Both the position numbers and the translations under genes were made by a program. A stretch of DNA of 64,000 bases, taken from positions 1 to 64,000 of the forward strand of contig CALFWZ010000020.1 of NCBI GenBank assembly GCA_937928405.1. The letters run 5' to 3'. Below the pieces are notes generated by a model. It was not told the origin of the DNA. It saw nothing but the letters and a program-made list of their open reading frames with translations, and searched no databases. The stretch is from an uncultured Saprospiraceae bacterium. GTDB lineage: Bacteria > Bacteroidota > Bacteroidia > Chitinophagales > Saprospiraceae. Numbering within the stretch: position 1 is the first letter of the stretch; each line of letters starts with the position of its first letter. Positions 60,514 through 64,000 of the stretch are shown here, piece by piece.

Positions 60514-61269
60514 TTATTTTTTTTCAATAAGCGGTCTCGTCATTTTCCATTTTCGCATTACTTTCAGGATCTCTTTGGTCACAAAATAATTTCTGTACCA
60601 TCGGCTATCCACGGGTGCGATAATCCATGGAATAGAACTATTGTTAATGGCATATTCATACGCCTTCCGATATTTATCCCAATGCTTTCGTTCCTCCCAA
60701 TCCCCATCGTTATGTTTCCAATTTTTGGTTGGATCATCAATTCGTTCCTGTAGTTTTTCTAACTGTCGTTCTTTTGAAAGATGCATATAAAATTTGAGCA
60801 CCGTGGTATTATTATCAAACTGCAACAGCTCCTCAAACGCATTAATGGCGGCCATTCTTTTTCGAGCATGCGCATCCGTAATCCAGCCATGCACCCGCTG
60901 AATCAAAATATCTTCGTAATGGGAACGATTAAAAATTTTGATCGACCCTTTCGATGGCACTTGCTGATGAACCCGCCATAAAAAGTCATGCTTAAATTCC
61001 AAGTCTGTTGGTTTCTTAAAAGAATAGGCGCTTAAGTTGATGGGGGAACAATATCGAAAAGCATTTTTGGTAGCACCATCCTTTCCACTACTATCCATTC
61101 CCTGAAAAATCACGAGTAAAGATCTTTTGCCTTCTGCTATCATATCCTCATGAAGCAAAGAGATTTCTTTTCCCATCTCTTTGGTCATTTTCCTTATTTT
61201 ATTTTTATCAACCCCTTCCGGTGGACGAGTAGAAATCTTAGATAAGTTAATTCGTTTACGTTTAGCCAT
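60514..61269 (-). CDS. Polyphosphate kinase 2 family protein
   Basis: A 251-residue PPK2 enzyme, which moves phosphate between polyphosphate and nucleotides. Walker A is GMDSSGKDG (57-65), Walker B-like IKIFNRSHYEDIL (110-122), and the lid motif RVHGWITDAHARKR follows. The one-domain size points to class I or III PPK2; the precise nucleotide preference cannot be told from the sequence. It is a single gene. The N-terminal basic start MAKRKRINLS is normal. Confidence 0.9.
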   Translation of the reverse strand: MAKRKRINLSKISTRPPEGVDKNKIRKMTKEMGKEISLLHEDMIAEGKRSLLVIFQGMDSSGKDGATKNAFRYCSPINLSAYSFKKPTDLEFKHDFLWRVHQQVPSKGSIKIFNRSHYEDILIQRVHGWITDAHARKRMAAINAFEELLQFDNNTTVLKFYMHLSKERQLEKLQERIDDPTKNWKHNDGDWEERKHWDKYRKAYEYAINNSSIPWIIAPVDSRWYRNYFVTKEILKVMRKWKMTRPLIEKK

Positions 61270-61412
61270 TTTTAAAGTTTTGAGTAAAAAAGTTTCGGGT
61301 TTTGAGTTATACGATCAAGGATAATTAGTACAATTTTTTACCTCATAAGATATTTTTATTTGGAACTTGCTTCTTGCCATTTTATCTTAATCAACACCTT
61401 GCCTGCCGGAAG

Positions 61413-61460
61413 AATCAACAAATCAACAAATCAACAAATCAACAAATCCATAAATCAACC
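61413..61460. repeat. 8-bp tandem repeat at the 3' end of the DUF58 gene
   Basis: Four exact units AATCAACA (61413-61444) and two diverged units (AATCCATA, AATCAACC). The last unit includes the stop codon of the DUF58 gene (61455-61457). It resembles the repeat near 57980 in unit size. Confidence 0.9.
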
Positions 61461-62390
61461 CCGCATCTTCCCTCGCTTCACCAAATAACTCTGCAAAATA
61501 GGTTTAAATCCTTCGTTAATATCCGCCTCAACAAAGTCAATTTTGTATTGTAAACATTTAACTTTTAAGGCCTCGTTAAATTTCTGGATTTGTTCCTTAT
61601 AATAATCTTTTACTTGATTTGACTGGAGCCGCACCGTTTCTCCTGTTTCCATATCCTCAAATATATAAGGTCGATTTTCAAATTCAAAATTTATTTCCTT
61701 TGATTTATCGACCACATGAAAAAGCACCACTTCATGTTTAGCATGTTTTAGGTGTTGGAGTGCTGAAAATAAAGCATCTGTATCATCGGACTGTTCAAAC
61801 ATATCGCTAAAGATAATTACCATGCTTCGCTTATGAACGCTATCGGCAATCTGGTGCAACGCCGCTGCTGCGGAAGTCTTGCGGTTACGCGCTGGATTGC
61901 GAATCAGTTCATCCAAATAGGTCAATAATAATCGGTAATGGGTGGTCGATACTTTACAACGAGTATGCGTGTTGACTGCGGTATCAAATAAGCTCAACCC
62001 AAAAGCATCGCGTTGTTTTTTTAGCAAATTCATCAAAGCCGCCGCTGCCAGAGCCGAAAACTGCAACTTATTAATATGTCCTTTGGCATTCTTTTTTGGT
62101 GCCTCTGGAAAATACATGGAGGAAGAAGTATCAATGACGATTTGACACCGAAGGTTGGTTTCTTCCTCAAATCTTTTTATAAATAATTTATCAGAACGGG
62201 CATAAACTTTCCAGTCCATATTTTTGGTCGACTCACCAGGGTTATACAACCGGTGTTCGGCAAATTCTACGCTAAAACCATGAAAAGGACTTTTATGTAA
62301 TCCGATGATAAAACCTTCTACCACTTGCTTAGCCAGCAGGTCCAGATTCCCTAAATCTCTTACATCTATATTGTCTAATAAACTATCCAT
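61455..62390 (-). CDS. DUF58/vWA-like domain protein
   Basis: A 311-residue soluble protein of the DUF58 family. Landmarks: the opening LDLLAKQVVEGFIIGLH, the family signature RLYNPGESTKNMDWKVYAR, and a vWA-type metal site DTSSSM (about 87-92), plus DMFEQSDD. It is usually a partner of a MoxR ATPase, which acts on it as a chaperone; here no moxR is adjacent (upstream is trxA after a hairpin; the only MoxR-type gene in the window is at 28738, of a different subgroup). The start ATG at 62390 gives the standard family N terminus. Confidence 0.87.
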   Translation of the reverse strand: MDSLLDNIDVRDLGNLDLLAKQVVEGFIIGLHKSPFHGFSVEFAEHRLYNPGESTKNMDWKVYARSDKLFIKRFEEETNLRCQIVIDTSSSMYFPEAPKKNAKGHINKLQFSALAAAALMNLLKKQRDAFGLSLFDTAVNTHTRCKVSTTHYRLLLTYLDELIRNPARNRKTSAAAALHQIADSVHKRSMVIIFSDMFEQSDDTDALFSALQHLKHAKHEVVLFHVVDKSKEINFEFENRPYIFEDMETGETVRLQSNQVKDYYKEQIQKFNEALKVKCLQYKIDFVEADINEGFKPILQSYLVKRGKMRG

Positions 62391-62455
62391 TCGTTATTTT
62401 TTTTAGCTTGTCAATTATTAGAACGCAACAAACTGATGCCATGTTACAATCAAAA

Positions 62456-62490
62456 AAGCCTTCATCTCGCAATATACGAAATGAAGGCTT
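62456..62490 (-). terminator. Terminator of trxA
   Basis: AAGCCTTCAT at 62456-62465 pairs with ATGAAGGCTT at 62481-62490; on the minus strand a T-run follows. It lies 47 bases past the trxA stop. Confidence 0.85.
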
Positions 62491-62537
62491 ATATGGAAGA
62501 CAGAAATTACGGTCTAACCATAGTTTTTAAACAATTT

Positions 62538-62855
62538 CTATACGTGAGATAGAATCTTTTCTTCCAGTGCCGCTTTAGAAGTAACGCCTACTTGCTTATC
62601 AACTACCTCTCCGTCCTTTAGAATTAAAATAGTAGGGATACTACGAATTCCATATTTCATCGATACCTCTTTATTCTGATCTACGTTTAATTTTCCGATG
62701 GTTGCTTTACCGTCCATTTCGGAGGCAAGTTCTTCAATGATTGGTGTAATCATGCGGCAAGGGCCACACCATTCTGCCCAAAAATCTACTACGGCAACTC
62801 CTTTCTTGTCGAGAGCTGCTTCTTGAAAGTTACTGTCTGTGAATTCAAAAGCCAT
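62538..62855 (-). CDS. trxA: Thioredoxin
   Basis: General disulfide reductase of 105 residues. Active site WAEWCGPCRM (C30-G-P-C33), the cis-Pro motif SIPTILI near residue 75, and DFWAEW, NVDQNKEVSMKYGI are all as expected. Cytoplasmic, no signal. It is a single gene with its own terminator. Confidence 0.96.
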   Translation of the reverse strand: MAFEFTDSNFQEAALDKKGVAVVDFWAEWCGPCRMITPIIEELASEMDGKATIGKLNVDQNKEVSMKYGIRSIPTILILKDGEVVDKQVGVTSKAALEEKILSHV

Positions 62856-63079
62856 TTTTTCTGATTTATCTAGTGAATAAAATTTGAATGATTTTCTATC
62901 ATTCTACTTCTTTGACGCATTTAACACCCTAAAGAAACATATTGTTGCCCAAAAATATCAAAATGAAGGGTAAATTGTTCCTGCTACGACACTAAATAGG
63001 GGTTTTATTCGCTTTTTTATTGGAATTTCTTCAAAAACGCAAGAAAAAGCCGCTTACCACGATTTATTTAGGATTATTA

Positions 63080-64000
63080 TTAGAATAAATCATTCCAAAT
63101 ATCCTCTACATCTTCAATCCCAACGGAAAGTCGGATAAGTCCGTCGGTAATGCCGTTTCGTTCTCTAATTTCCTTATCGACATTAATATGTGAAGAAGAT
63201 GCCGGATGTAAAATCAACGTATCAACATCGCCAAGGGTAGGGGCCAACGTACAAAACTGAACTCGGTTCATCAATGAAATACCTGCCTCTAAACCTCCTT
63301 TCAATTCAAAACTCAACATACCACCAAATTGTGCCATTTGCCGGCTTGCCAAGCTATGTGATGGGTGCGAGGGTAGTCCGGGATAATTAACGCGTAGTAC
63401 TTCCGGGTGATCTTCTAATCGTTTGGCGAGCGTCAGCGCATTATTGCTATGACGATCCATGCGAAGGGCTAAAGTTTTAATGCCATTATTAGTGAGCCAG
63501 GCATCAAACGGATTGCAATTGGTACCGATCAATTTCATGGCTCCCCAAATTTTGGTTTCCATCATTTCTACATCTGTTCCGACAATTACACCCGCAATAT
63601 TATTCCCATGTCCGTTCAGATATTTAGTAGTAGAATGAATGACAAAATCAATTCCAAGGGTCAAAGGTTGCTGTAAATAGGGAGTGCAAAATGTATTATC
63701 AATGGCTGTGATCACCTGATTTTGTTTGGCAACATTGGCTAATGCTTTTAAATCAACACAAGCCATCGTCGGATTGGCAGGTGTTTCACAATACAACATC
63801 TTGATGGCAGGATCCGCTTTTAGTTTTTCTGCAACTAGATCAATATTACCCAAATCCATTAGGATGATTTCAATGCCGAGGGGAGCGAATATTTTTAAAA
63901 ATAATTCGGTGGTTCCTCCGTATAGATTTCCTTGTGTCAATAATTTATCCCCGCTCTTTAGACAACCCATCACTAACGTCGAGATAGCCGCCATCCCAGA
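63080..64000 (-). CDS. Cys/Met-metabolism PLP enzyme (cystathionine/methionine gamma-lyase type), partial
   Basis: The 5' end lies beyond the window; the frame is open to 64000 and the first visible residues are SGMAAISTL, which is an internal motif of the family. The visible 306 residues cover the central and C-terminal parts of a fold-type I PLP enzyme: the cofactor region YGGTTELF, CETPANPTM, the Schiff-base Lys in HSTTKYLNGHG, and the C-terminal LRLSVGIEDVEDIW-like ending. The family makes or breaks cystathionine, homocysteine or methionine; which reaction cannot be settled without the N terminus. Methionine gamma-lyase or cystathionine gamma-synthase/lyase are the best options. Confidence 0.9.
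   Translation of the reverse strand, partial: SGMAAISTLVMGCLKSGDKLLTQGNLYGGTTELFLKIFAPLGIEIILMDLGNIDLVAEKLKADPAIKMLYCETPANPTMACVDLKALANVAKQNQVITAIDNTFCTPYLQQPLTLGIDFVIHSTTKYLNGHGNNIAGVIVGTDVEMMETKIWGAMKLIGTNCNPFDAWLTNNGIKTLALRMDRHSNNALTLAKRLEDHPEVLRVNYPGLPSHPSHSLASRQMAQFGGMLSFELKGGLEAGISLMNRVQFCTLAPTLGDVDTLILHPASSSHINVDKEIRERNGITDGLIRLSVGIEDVEDIWNDLF

Overview
The window looks like chromosomal DNA of a Bacteroidota bacterium, most likely the Saprospiria/Lewinella side of the phylum. The order-level guess is inference; the phylum is well supported. Evidence: an AT-rich genome, promoters of the TAnnTTTG type, type IX secretion (T9SS) cargo with C-terminal sorting domains, a PorZ homologue, a bacillithiol synthase (BshA), many Cys-anchored lipoproteins with short lipoboxes, and DUF3078, DUF4197 and OmpA-PD40 envelope proteins. 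A family 7 alginate lyase and a TRAP transporter would fit a marine or algal-associated life.

Layout. 0-4.5 kb: tail of an alpha/beta hydrolase, a PL7 alginate lyase, a MORN/TonB-C protein, a DUF1801 protein and an SRPBCC protein. 4.3-8.9 kb: the cell-elongation operon mreB-mreC-mreD-mrdA on the minus strand, ending at a 163-bp MITE-like element rather than at rodA. 9-12.9 kb: a metal-site-less M16 protein, a foldable 162-bp intergenic element, then dnaN-lipoprotein-nadD. 13-19.5 kb: porZ, bshA and a large T9SS cargo protein. 19.7-30 kb: mostly housekeeping and envelope genes (a MerR-type regulator, YceI, acyl-CoA ligase, a dead M48-like lipoprotein, rnhB, a LEA-like repeat protein, Skp/OmpH, TatA, OmpA-PD40, a MoxR-type ATPase). 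29.8-41 kb: a TRAP transporter whose binding protein (plus strand) is separated from its two membrane subunits (minus strand) by a 7.2-kb gene for a giant surface protein that lacks a recognisable sorting domain. 41-48.5 kb: a nucleoid-associated protein, HEAT-like and DUF4197 proteins, a membrane glycosyltransferase, an M57 metalloprotease, a decayed fragment of a second glycosyltransferase gene, and an AT-rich pair of unknown membrane proteins beside tRNA-Gln. 48.7-54.2 kb: hpt and an M28 peptidase on the minus strand; on the plus strand a probable small RNA, an ECF sigma factor, a small unknown protein, an MscS-type channel and a likely highly expressed outer-membrane protein. 54.2-64 kb: the second, inverted MITE copy, a Nudix hydrolase, a DUF2306 protein, an AraC-DoxX-dehydrogenase group, a T9SS cargo protein, PPK2, a DUF58 protein, thioredoxin and a partial Cys/Met-metabolism PLP enzyme.

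Nothing here is a CRISPR array, an rRNA, an intact insertion sequence or a recognisable prophage. The most unusual items are non-coding: the pair of inverted 163-bp elements 50 kb apart, the 162-bp element before dnaN whose arms pair with G-U wobbles, and a promoter-hairpin-terminator unit without an ORF upstream of the ECF sigma gene. The split TRAP locus next to the giant protein suggests a past inversion.
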